Shown piece by piece: positions 26,296-33,516 of a stretch of DNA of 64,000 nucleotides. Below the pieces are notes generated by a model. It was not told where the DNA came from, did no database searches, and worked only from the letters and a program-made list of their open reading frames with translations. Source of the stretch: Candidatus Syntrophopropionicum ammoniitolerans (GTDB taxonomy: Bacteria > Bacillota > Desulfotomaculia > Desulfotomaculales > Pelotomaculaceae); contig JABMJD010000006.1 of the NCBI GenBank assembly GCA_013201395.1, positions 44,323 to 108,322 of the forward strand, read 5' to 3'. Position 1 is the first letter of the stretch, and each line of letters opens with the position of its first letter. A program made the position numbers and the translations under genes.

Positions 26296-27318
26296 TTGCT
26301 GGCAGCACGTTATCATGGAATTGGGCAGGTCCGTGTGGAACACTTGCCCCAACCGGAATGCGGTTCGGGACAGGCCTTGGTGAAGGTGGCCTATGCTGGG
26401 ATCTGCGGCTCTGACTTGCATATATTTAGAAAAGGGATGTTTGTTTCTACCATCCCGGAAGTTATGGGCCATGAGTTTTCTGGTGTGGTGGAACAGGTGG
26501 GCCCTGGTGTGACCACGCTGCAACCTGGTGACCAGGTGGTGGGTGATCCTCGGGTTTCCTGTGGTATCTGCCCCTGGTGCCGTACCGGGGCCTACAATCT
26601 TTGTCCCGCCCTGGGGTTTATTGGTGAGGTGAGGCCTGGTTGCTTTGCCGAATACCTGGTTTTAGAGGCAAATAAGCTCATAAAAATACCGGCGGCAGTG
26701 GAGCTGCGCCGGGCCGCCCTGGTGGAACCTCTGGCTGTAGCCCTGCACATCGCCGGGCAGGGCCGTTTGGCCCTGGCTGAACATCTGGGCATAGTGGGTG
26801 CCGGGCCTATTGGGATACTTACCGTGCTGGTAGCCCGGGCCCTGGGGGTAAAGAGGATCACGGTGATCGACATCGCGGCAGAGAGGTTGGCTCTGGCGGG
26901 CCGGTTGGGGGCCACCATTTTGCAAACCTTCCCTGGGGGACAGGGTGATCAGCCTGATGTGGTGGTAGAGGCGGTAGGTGTGGAGGCCACTCTGGCCGGT
27001 GCCCTGGGCTGGCTCAAGCCCCGGGGTCGGTTGGTAATGGCAGGTTTGTATGAGGAAAGGGTGGATATTGATCCCAATGATATTGTGGTCAAGGAGCTGG
27101 AGCTGGTGGGCGTCAGCGCTTATGAAACAGGGGATCTGCACCGGGCGGTGGAGCTTATCGCCGGCAGTAAGATGGATGTGGAGCAAATTGTGACCCATGT
27201 GTTGCCCCTGGCTTCTGCCCCCAAGGGGTTTGCTATACTGGCATCCGGGGATAAAAAGGCGGGCAAAATTTTACTTACCCCCAAGGAGAAAGGTGAGGAA
27301 AATGGGCCGGGAAGATAA
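26296..27318 (+). CDS. zinc-dependent medium-chain alcohol dehydrogenase
   Basis: The protein (340 aa from TTG 26296, which follows GGAGGTGG by 6 nt) is an MDR-family dehydrogenase of the sorbitol/threonine dehydrogenase type. Catalytic zinc ligands Cys37, His59 and Glu60 are visible (ICGSDLH, GHEFSG). The structural zinc loop with four cysteines (CGICPWCRTGAYNLC) is also present. The Rossmann motif is GAGPIGIL. It should oxidise a secondary alcohol of a polyol or amino alcohol with NAD(P). It lies 27 bp after hisD copy 2, and its 3' end overlaps the aminotransferase gene by 17 bp, so the three are translationally linked. Confidence 0.88.
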   Translation: MLAARYHGIGQVRVEHLPQPECGSGQALVKVAYAGICGSDLHIFRKGMFVSTIPEVMGHEFSGVVEQVGPGVTTLQPGDQVVGDPRVSCGICPWCRTGAYNLCPALGFIGEVRPGCFAEYLVLEANKLIKIPAAVELRRAALVEPLAVALHIAGQGRLALAEHLGIVGAGPIGILTVLVARALGVKRITVIDIAAERLALAGRLGATILQTFPGGQGDQPDVVVEAVGVEATLAGALGWLKPRGRLVMAGLYEERVDIDPNDIVVKELELVGVSAYETGDLHRAVELIAGSKMDVEQIVTHVLPLASAPKGFAILASGDKKAGKILLTPKEKGEENGPGR

Positions 27319-28414
27319 AAATATTTTCAGAAAAGGTCTGGCTGAGCTGACCCCCTATATTCCGGGTAAGCCGGTGGAAGAAGTCAGGCGGGAACTGGGA
27401 CTGAAAGGGCGCATTGTCCGGCTGGCTTCTAATGAAAACCCCATTGGGCCTTCGCCAAAAGCGGTGGCGCGTATGAAGGAAGTCCTGGGAGAAATTAATT
27501 TTTACCCCGACGGGGGCTGTTTTGAACTGCGGGCAGCCCTGGCCGAGAAGCATGCCCTGGCGCCAGGCCACTTTGTATTCGGCAACGGTGTGGATAACCT
27601 GATCCCTTTGGCGGTGAACACATTTGTCAATAGTGGGGACGAGGTGATCATTCCCACCCCCAGCTTTGCGGCCTACCGCACCAGCACTGTGGTGGCGGGC
27701 GGTATGCCAGTGGCGGTGCCCCTGAAGAACTTCCAACTCCATGGGGAGGATATTTACCGGGCTGTGAGCCCAAAAACAAAAATGATTTTCATTTGCAATC
27801 CCAACAATCCCACTGGGACCATTATGCCCGCCGGGGACCTGAAAAAACTAATGGCAGCCCTACCACCGAGTGTGGTAGTGGTGATGGATGAGGCTTATTA
27901 TGAGTATGTGGACCACCCCGGCTACCCGGACAGCCTGGCTCACTTGAAAAGAAATGAGAATGTTGTTATTTTCCGTACCTTTTCCAAAATATATGGGCTG
28001 GCCGGGCTGCGCCTGGGTTACGGCATGGCTAGGCCGGACTACGTGAACGCAATGGAAAAAATTAGAGAGCCCTTTGCTGCCAACAGGGTTGTGCAGGCCG
28101 GTGCCCTGGAGGCCCTGGCAGATCAGGCACATACACAACAGGTCAAGGATGCTCATGGCCGGGGTAAACAGGTGCTTTGTCAGGGGCTATCAGATCTGAA
28201 TATCAATTTTATTCCCACTGAGGCCAATTTTTTATTTGCTGATCTAGGTGTAGATATGGAGCTCCTTTTCCCCACATTGTTGAAAAATGGGGTAATTATC
28301 CGCCCAGGAACAGCCTGGGGGTATCCTACCTTTGCCCGGATTACCATTGGCACCCCCGATGAAAACCAGTTTTTCCTGGACCAGCTGGCTATTGTATTAA
28401 AAGAATGGCGATAA
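27302..28414 (+). CDS. hisC: histidinol-phosphate aminotransferase-family protein
   Basis: From ATG 27302, behind AAGGAG, the product has 370 aa, the usual HisC size. It is a fold-type I aminotransferase with SNENPIGPSP near 43-52, NPNNPTGT near 166 and the PLP lysine Lys229 in FRTFSKIYGLAG. HisC-like enzymes move an amino group between glutamate and a keto or phospho-ketone substrate. The only histidine-type partners here are the two HisD proteins, so it may act in the same catabolic route rather than histidine synthesis. It is the last gene of the cluster and a terminator-like hairpin follows. A true role in histidine synthesis cannot be excluded. Confidence 0.87.
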   Translation: MGREDKNIFRKGLAELTPYIPGKPVEEVRRELGLKGRIVRLASNENPIGPSPKAVARMKEVLGEINFYPDGGCFELRAALAEKHALAPGHFVFGNGVDNLIPLAVNTFVNSGDEVIIPTPSFAAYRTSTVVAGGMPVAVPLKNFQLHGEDIYRAVSPKTKMIFICNPNNPTGTIMPAGDLKKLMAALPPSVVVVMDEAYYEYVDHPGYPDSLAHLKRNENVVIFRTFSKIYGLAGLRLGYGMARPDYVNAMEKIREPFAANRVVQAGALEALADQAHTQQVKDAHGRGKQVLCQGLSDLNINFIPTEANFLFADLGVDMELLFPTLLKNGVIIRPGTAWGYPTFARITIGTPDENQFFLDQLAIVLKEWR

Positions 28415-28840
28415 CTAGGAGCCAGACTATGATGGCTAAACGATAAAGTGATCACCCTTGAAATTTTAGCCGGTATGTTTTTTCACCCGGGTATGGCAGT
28501 TTGATGCTGTTGTCTGGTTCACCCAGGGTGATTTTTTTATGAATAAATGCCTGCCCCCGGGGGTAATGGAAGACAATTATTGTTGATCTCTTGCCGGGGC
28601 CTCAATATAATGAGAAATAGCCCTGGACCCTGTAAATGGGGAATGCCCTTTCCCGGTGAGATTTTGCAGCTTGCCGCCTTGAATTACCTATACTGGTAGT
28701 GAGGTTGGTCAAAAAGACCTTTCTGCCCTTGCCCATTCCTTTACCCTCGGTGCTTCCCGTATCCATTGGCACACATTGTTTCCCACTGTTGTAAGCTATT
28801 TTTTGCTGCGGTAATCAAATCTTATTAAGGGGTGGACCAG
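28415..28840. other. intergenic region between the HisD cluster and the IscU-like gene
   Basis: About 425 bases without a convincing gene. It contains a short terminator-like hairpin (28518-28538) and GC-rich short inverted repeats such as CCCCCGGGGG near 28557. There is also an unassigned stretch (28600-28800) with several possible small stem-loops. I could not match it to a known riboswitch or attenuator. Confidence 0.4.
28518..28538 (+). terminator. short terminator-like hairpin after hisC
   Basis: TCACC pairs with GGTGA around a 3-nt loop (28519-28531), followed by a T7 run. The stem is short. An upstream ATCACCCT near 28450 could offer alternative pairing. Confidence 0.5.
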
Positions 28841-29230
28841 ATGTCTCATCAGTTATACACCGACACAACCATAGATCATTTTCAGAGCCCGAGAAATATA
28901 GGAAGAATGGACGATGCCGACGGGGTAGGTATGGTTGGTGATCCGGCCTGTGGGGATTTTCTCACCATATATATCAAGGTCGTTGATCAGGTTATTGAAG
29001 ATGTCAGTTACCTTGTGTTCGGCTGCGCTGCTGCTATAGCTTCGGGTAGTATGACCACGGAACTGGCTAAAGGGAAAACAGTGGCAGAGGCGACGAAAAT
29101 AACGGAAGAGGATATTGTCGAATATTTGGGCGGCCTGCCCGAAAATAAAAAGCACTGTTCCAATCTTGGTGCCGGGGCTTTACGGGAGGCCATTGCAGAC
29201 TATACCCAGAGAAGGGGAGCGAGAAACTAA
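28841..29230 (+). CDS. IscU/NifU N-terminal-type Fe-S cluster scaffold
   Basis: From ATG 28841 the 129-aa product has the three scaffold cysteines Cys37, Cys62 and Cys106, plus Asp39, in the IscU pattern (DPACGD, FGCAAAIASGS, KKHCSNLG). Such proteins assemble and hand over [2Fe-2S]/[4Fe-4S] clusters in the cytoplasm. No cysteine desulfurase lies beside it. The next gene is a sigma-54 activator and the following operon is rich in Fe-S proteins (molybdenum hydroxylase), so it may supply that pathway; this is inference. A GTG at 28832 is an alternative start. Confidence 0.88.
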   Translation: MSHQLYTDTTIDHFQSPRNIGRMDDADGVGMVGDPACGDFLTIYIKVVDQVIEDVSYLVFGCAAAIASGSMTTELAKGKTVAEATKITEEDIVEYLGGLPENKKHCSNLGAGALREAIADYTQRRGARN

Positions 29231-29294
29231 GGGCAAGAGGGTTTTTATTTTATAAGTATAGATTGAGGTGAGGACCGGGCTTTATGGCGGCCCT

Positions 29295-29335
29295 CTATTC
29301 TCATTTTGATACTGAAATAAAGCAAAATGATACAG
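29295..29335. promoter_or_regulatory. probable activator-binding site upstream of the sigma-54 regulator gene
   Basis: ATTCTCATTTTGATAC (29297-29312) repeats one arm of the palindrome at 31122-31169. After 9 nt an inverted, imperfect partner GCAAAATGATA (29322-29332) follows. It lies 45 bp before the regulator gene, so self-regulation is likely. Confidence 0.6.
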
Positions 29336-29379
29336 GGGTGATCTATCACCCCCGAAAAATGGAAAGAGGAGCATAAATA

Positions 29380-31077
29380 TTGCAGCGAGAAAAACTTCAA
29401 CTCTTTTCACAAAAAATAATTGAATTATCCTCCATAACGGAGATGGACGTGTGTGTAGTTGATGCTGATCTGGTTTGTATAATTGGCACAGGAAGGTATT
29501 CAGGGTTAATAAACGACAAGCCTGTCGAAAAAACCCTTTATGATCGCCTGTTTCAGGGCAGGCGAAAATATTTGCTGGTTAAACCCAATGAGGATAAGAC
29601 CTGCCTGGGCTGTGAATATCTGTATAAATGTTCTGGTTTGATCCACCTGGCGGTTCCTTTCATGGTGGGGAGGCAGGATAATATGTTATTGATGTTTACT
29701 GCCGTAAAGGATCATTATAAAAAGGAGTTATCCCACAATACCACCCTATATTTACACCTGGTAGACTATTTTAGTAAGCAAATCGAAAACGAATGGCAAA
29801 CAATACGCGATCAAAGTGCGGCTGTGTGCCGGGGTTCTGTACAAAGCCTGATTAATCTCATAGATAAAAATGTGGCAATCATCAAAGGGGACAATCTTTT
29901 ATATATTAACGATAGTTTAAAAGGGTTATTTGATATCAGCGGCTCGGAAAACCTCTTTGGGCAACAAAATAGTTTGGATCTTAGCCCGGCCAAAACGAGT
30001 GACAAGTGTTTTCAGTTAAACGCTGAGGTGGCCGGGGAACAAAGGTATTTTCAGGTGTTTCCGAGAACTATTGACAAAAACTTGGGTTTGAAAATCATTT
30101 TTGTGGAACCAGCCGGCGAAAAAAATACCAGTTATTTTGACACCCATATTTTTTATAGTCCCAATATTAGAAAAGCCATCGATATCGCCAAAAAGGTTTC
30201 CAGCACTGATTCCACAATTCTATTAGAGGGGGAAAGCGGCACCGGCAAGGAAGTCTTCGCTGATGGTATCCACCTGGAAGGTAACAGAGCCCAGGCTAAC
30301 TTTATAAGTGTTAACTGTGCAGCCATACCTGAAACATTATGGGAAAGTGAGTTTTTTGGCTATGCTGATGGAGCCTTCACCGGGGCTAAAAAAGGCGGCA
30401 AAATGGGAAAGTTTCAGGCTGCCGATCGAGGCACACTATTTTTGGATGAAATAGAGGAAATGCCCCTGGCCATGCAGGCCAAGCTGCTGCGGGTATTAGA
30501 AACAAAAACAATTATCCCCGTGGGTTCGAACCGGCAGGTAGATGTGGATGCACGGATCGTAGCCGCCACCAACAAGGATTTGGCGGATATGGTCAGCCAG
30601 GGTCTTTTTAGAAAGGACCTGTTTTACCGGCTCAATGTGGTTAAAATCACTATCCCCCCCTTGCGGGAAAGAAAAGAGGATATCATTCCCTTGGCCAATT
30701 ATTTTTTAAAGGGTTTTAGTATCAATAACGGGGGCAGGATCGTAGAACTAACTGCCGAGGCCTGTGACTGCCTGACCAAATACGCCTGGCCCGGCAACAT
30801 TAGGGAACTTAAAAACGCCATTGAATATGCCTTTTTAATCACTAATAATACCTATATTACTCCCAGGGATTTACCCAGTTATATTACTGAAGAGGGTCAT
30901 GATTTGTCCGCCAATCTGTATCAAATTAATACTATTAGAGACCTGGAGTATAATGCCTTGCGGGCTTGTATTGGTACCTACGGCCTCTCTTCAGCGGGGA
31001 GGAAAAAAATAGAGGAAAAACTGGGCATTAGCAGGGCCACATTATACCGAAAATTAAAAAAATATAACTTGCGATAA
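29380..31077 (+). CDS. sigma-54-dependent transcriptional activator
   Basis: The 565-aa protein has an N-terminal sensor part of about 250 residues. It includes a cysteine trio (Cys75, Cys78, Cys84 in CLGCEYLYKC) that could bind a metal or Fe-S cluster. A complete AAA+ domain follows, with Walker A GESGTGKE (284-291) and the sigma-54 contact loop GAFTGA (331-336). A C-terminal Fis-type HTH (EEKLGISRATLYRKLKK) ends the protein. It should activate the -24/-12 promoter at 31259. TTG start at 29380 with GAGGAGC upstream. No response-regulator domain is present, so the signal is probably a metabolite or redox state. Confidence 0.93.
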   Translation: MQREKLQLFSQKIIELSSITEMDVCVVDADLVCIIGTGRYSGLINDKPVEKTLYDRLFQGRRKYLLVKPNEDKTCLGCEYLYKCSGLIHLAVPFMVGRQDNMLLMFTAVKDHYKKELSHNTTLYLHLVDYFSKQIENEWQTIRDQSAAVCRGSVQSLINLIDKNVAIIKGDNLLYINDSLKGLFDISGSENLFGQQNSLDLSPAKTSDKCFQLNAEVAGEQRYFQVFPRTIDKNLGLKIIFVEPAGEKNTSYFDTHIFYSPNIRKAIDIAKKVSSTDSTILLEGESGTGKEVFADGIHLEGNRAQANFISVNCAAIPETLWESEFFGYADGAFTGAKKGGKMGKFQAADRGTLFLDEIEEMPLAMQAKLLRVLETKTIIPVGSNRQVDVDARIVAATNKDLADMVSQGLFRKDLFYRLNVVKITIPPLRERKEDIIPLANYFLKGFSINNGGRIVELTAEACDCLTKYAWPGNIRELKNAIEYAFLITNNTYITPRDLPSYITEEGHDLSANLYQINTIRDLEYNALRACIGTYGLSSAGRKKIEEKLGISRATLYRKLKKYNLR

Positions 31078-31121
31078 TTACATTTTCCCCGCCCCGGGAG
31101 GCAAAAGGGTGGTGGGGGGTT

Positions 31122-31169
31122 GAAGCCGGTATCAAAATGAGAATAGATTCTCATTTTGATACCGGCTTC
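31122..31169. promoter_or_regulatory. 48-bp perfect palindrome, probable upstream activating site
   Basis: Two 23-bp arms (31122-31144 and 31147-31169) are perfect inverted copies around a 2-nt centre; the core is TATCAAAATGAGAAT. No T-run follows, so it is not a standard terminator. Its centre lies about 114 bp before the sigma-54 promoter, a typical enhancer distance, and one arm recurs upstream of the activator gene. A partial further site (TCTCA-AGG-TGAGAAT) lies at 31193-31207. Confidence 0.75.
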
Positions 31170-31258
31170 TTGCATGTAATCGCTGTTTATGGTCTCAAGG
31201 TGAGAATGATGCCGGCACCATTTGTGGGAAATGTCTGATAACTCGGGCTTTTTATCTC

Positions 31259-31274
31259 TGGCATGATAATTGCT
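31259..31274 (+). promoter_or_regulatory. sigma-54 (-24/-12) promoter
   Basis: TGGCATGATAATTGCT fits the consensus TGGCAC-N5-TTGCW, with the GG and GC doublets at the right spacing. It lies 50 bp upstream of the altronate-dehydratase-family small subunit gene and downstream of the activator gene and its palindrome. Confidence 0.85.
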
Positions 31275-31323
31275 CTATATAGGGGTACGGGATGCAGTTC
31301 GCATTGGAGGGGGGGGTGATGAA

Positions 31324-31608
31324 TTGAACAAGGCTATTGTAATGAACGAAAAAGACAATGTAGCAACGGCTTTATGTGATATCAGCGAGGGCTCCAGGCC
31401 GATGATTGTCGGATTTAAATCCGGGCAGGGTATCGTGGTCAAGTCAAACATACCTTTTGGGCATAAATTTGCACTATGTAGGATCGCAGAAAACACACCC
31501 ATCATCAAATACGGTGAGGTAATCGGGGTTAGTACCGCCTTCATTGATGCCGGCGAATATGTACATGTACACAATGTAGAAAGTTTGCGCGGCAGAGGGG
31601 ATCAATAA
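31324..31608 (+). CDS. altronate/galactarate dehydratase-family small (SAF-domain) subunit
   Basis: From TTG 31324 the product has 94 aa and consists of the UxaA/GarD N-terminal SAF domain. It shows the family stretch KSNIPFGHKFALCRI, then KYGEVIGVSTAFIDAGE and VHVHNVES. In this family the small domain and a large domain, here a separate gene, form a metal-dependent hydro-lyase acting on sugar acids; sulfolactate sulfo-lyase SuyAB is a split member. It is the first gene after the sigma-54 promoter. A GGAGGGGGGGTG sequence lies upstream. The substrate is not readable. Confidence 0.85.
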   Translation: MNKAIVMNEKDNVATALCDISEGSRPMIVGFKSGQGIVVKSNIPFGHKFALCRIAENTPIIKYGEVIGVSTAFIDAGEYVHVHNVESLRGRGDQ

Positions 31609-31689
31609 AAAATTTTTAAACAACCGTTGTTGTGGATGTAAAGTTATTTTTTGCGTCGCTAATACAGTAGTTTTAGCAGGAGGACAATC

Positions 31690-32859
31690 ATGAACTTTTA
31701 TGGGTATCGGAGAAAAAATGGAACGGTGGGTGTGAGGAATTATTTAGCAGTTATATCCACTGTAATTTGTGCCAATGAAGTGGCAGAAGCAATTGCCAAT
31801 AGTGTGGAAGGTTCTGTGCCGATCCTACACCCCCAGGGCTGTTGTCAAATGCCGGTGGATCTGAAACGGGTTACAGCCACTCTGGCTGGTTTGGGGAAGA
31901 ACCCCAATGTGGGAGCTGTTTTATTGGTCAGCCTGGGCTGCGAAGGGGTAAATGTAGACGAATTAGCGGACAAAATCATGCAAGCCGATAAGCCGGTAGA
32001 AAAAATAGTGATCCAGGAAATCGGCGGTATGTCCAAAGCGGTGGCCAAAGGTGCTGAACTAGGTAACCTGATGCTGGCGGAATTAAAAAAACAGGAAAAG
32101 GTGCCGGCCTCCATAGCAGACCTGGTAATAGGCATAAAGTGCGGCTCTTCGGATACACTTTCCGGTTTGTTGACCAACCCCATTGCCGGCATGGCCGCGG
32201 ACAAGATTATAGATCTTGGCGGCCGGGTGGTATTTGGCGAGGTCACGGAAATGATTGGTGCAGAAAACCATATTGTCAACAGAATAGAGGATCAGGCAGT
32301 TAAGGATAAAGTTTTGAATGCCATTATCAACATTGAAAACAGGGCTAAAAGTATTGGGGAGGACATGCGCGAAGGCCAGCCTACCCCCGGAAACATCAAG
32401 GGCGGTCTGACCACCATCGAAGAAAAAAGCCTGGGTGCCATAGTCAAGTCAGGTTCAAAAACGATTGATGACTTTATTGAATATGGCGAGCAGGTGGGAA
32501 TGGGCAAATTGACCGTTGTGGATAGTCCGGGCCGCGAACCTGAACTGCTTACCGGTCTGGCAGCTGCTGGGGTGCAGGTGATTATATTTACTACCGGCCG
32601 GGGGGCACCGCAAGGGTATCCCATCTGCCCGGTGATCAAGGTCACAGCAAACCCGCGCACATATTGCAAACTAAACGAATTTATTGATGTTGGTTTTACC
32701 ATTGGTGATCATATTGATGATATTGAATCAGTTTTTGATGCCGACAGTGACAAGTTGCTCAGTTATCTAGAAGAGGTGTGCAATGGAAAACAAACCAAAG
32801 CAGAAGTTAACAAATACAATAAATTTATCAATATATATTCAATAGGCCCTGTAATCTAA
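31690..32859 (+). CDS. altronate/galactarate dehydratase-family large subunit, copy 1
   Basis: The 389-aa protein is the UxaA/GarD C-terminal catalytic type. It begins YGYRRKNGTVGVRNYLAVIS and has HPQGCCQMPVD, VSLGCEGVNVDELA and KCGSSDTLSGLLTNP, the conserved His/Cys positions thought to bind the metal. It should pair with the small subunit encoded 81 bp upstream to dehydrate (or otherwise eliminate from) a hydroxy acid. The HPQGC motif fits the altronate/galactarate branch better than what I recall of SuyB. ATG follows AGGAGG. A second large subunit lies at 46074-47234. Confidence 0.88.
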   Translation: MNFYGYRRKNGTVGVRNYLAVISTVICANEVAEAIANSVEGSVPILHPQGCCQMPVDLKRVTATLAGLGKNPNVGAVLLVSLGCEGVNVDELADKIMQADKPVEKIVIQEIGGMSKAVAKGAELGNLMLAELKKQEKVPASIADLVIGIKCGSSDTLSGLLTNPIAGMAADKIIDLGGRVVFGEVTEMIGAENHIVNRIEDQAVKDKVLNAIINIENRAKSIGEDMREGQPTPGNIKGGLTTIEEKSLGAIVKSGSKTIDDFIEYGEQVGMGKLTVVDSPGREPELLTGLAAAGVQVIIFTTGRGAPQGYPICPVIKVTANPRTYCKLNEFIDVGFTIGDHIDDIESVFDADSDKLLSYLEEVCNGKQTKAEVNKYNKFINIYSIGPVI

Positions 32860-33012
32860 TATTTTAACTTCAGCAAAGGGGGTATGTCAAACGGTTAATA
32901 TTAGATTAGATGAGTCTACCGGGAAAGGCCTATAAGCCTTCAAAGGGTGGTGAGTACAAAGGTATAGCTGCAGAAAAAAATAGTGTTTAATGCATGAAAG
33001 GAGCAGTAAGGA

Positions 33013-33513
33013 ATGGTACAAAAGCATCAAGATGATGGCGGCGGTAAGAAAATCACCTTAAAAATTAATGACAATGAATATAGCATGGTGATTGAGCCCC
33101 ATTGGACCTTACGTGAAGTAATTCATGACAAATTAGGATTAACCGGAACAAAAGAAATGTGCGACAAAGGCGCCTGTGGTTCCTGCACAGTGATAATGGA
33201 CGGCAGGCCGATCCTGTCCTGCATGACACTGGCCATCGAATGTGAAGGTCGGAAAATCGAAACAGTGGAAAACCTGGAGGTAGTAGGTAATCCCCTGGTG
33301 GAAGCCTATGCCGACAACCACGCTATGCAATGTGGTTACTGTACCCCCGGCTTTGTGATGACAGCTAAAGCGTTACTGGACAGAAACCCGGATCCGGCAG
33401 TAGAACAAATCAAAGACGCTCTCGAAGGCAATATTTGCCGTTGTGGTACCTATCCGGCTCATATTGATGCCGTTTTGGACGCTGCCAAAAGGCTGGAAGG
33501 AGGGAAAAAATAA
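33013..33513 (+). CDS. molybdenum hydroxylase (xanthine dehydrogenase family) [2Fe-2S] subunit
   Basis: The 166-aa protein has the classic two-cluster layout. A plant-type [2Fe-2S] domain has CDKGACGSC and a later Cys, and a C-terminal helical [2Fe-2S] domain has CGYCTPGF and CRCGTYP. It moves electrons from the molybdenum site to the flavin subunit. The order small-large-FAD, with a 3-bp gap and then a 4-bp overlap, shows tight coupling. ATG at 33013 has GAAAGGAGC upstream. A spacer of about 150 bp separates it from the dehydratase genes, yet the direction and theme agree with one operon. Confidence 0.93.
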   Translation: MVQKHQDDGGGKKITLKINDNEYSMVIEPHWTLREVIHDKLGLTGTKEMCDKGACGSCTVIMDGRPILSCMTLAIECEGRKIETVENLEVVGNPLVEAYADNHAMQCGYCTPGFVMTAKALLDRNPDPAVEQIKDALEGNICRCGTYPAHIDAVLDAAKRLEGGKK

Positions 33514-33516
33514 TTC

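Noticed and set aside
31324..32859. sulfolactate sulfo-lyase SuyAB
   Set aside because: The split gene layout fits, but the large subunit has the HPQGC motif of the altronate/galactarate branch rather than the motif I recall for SuyB. Left as family level only.
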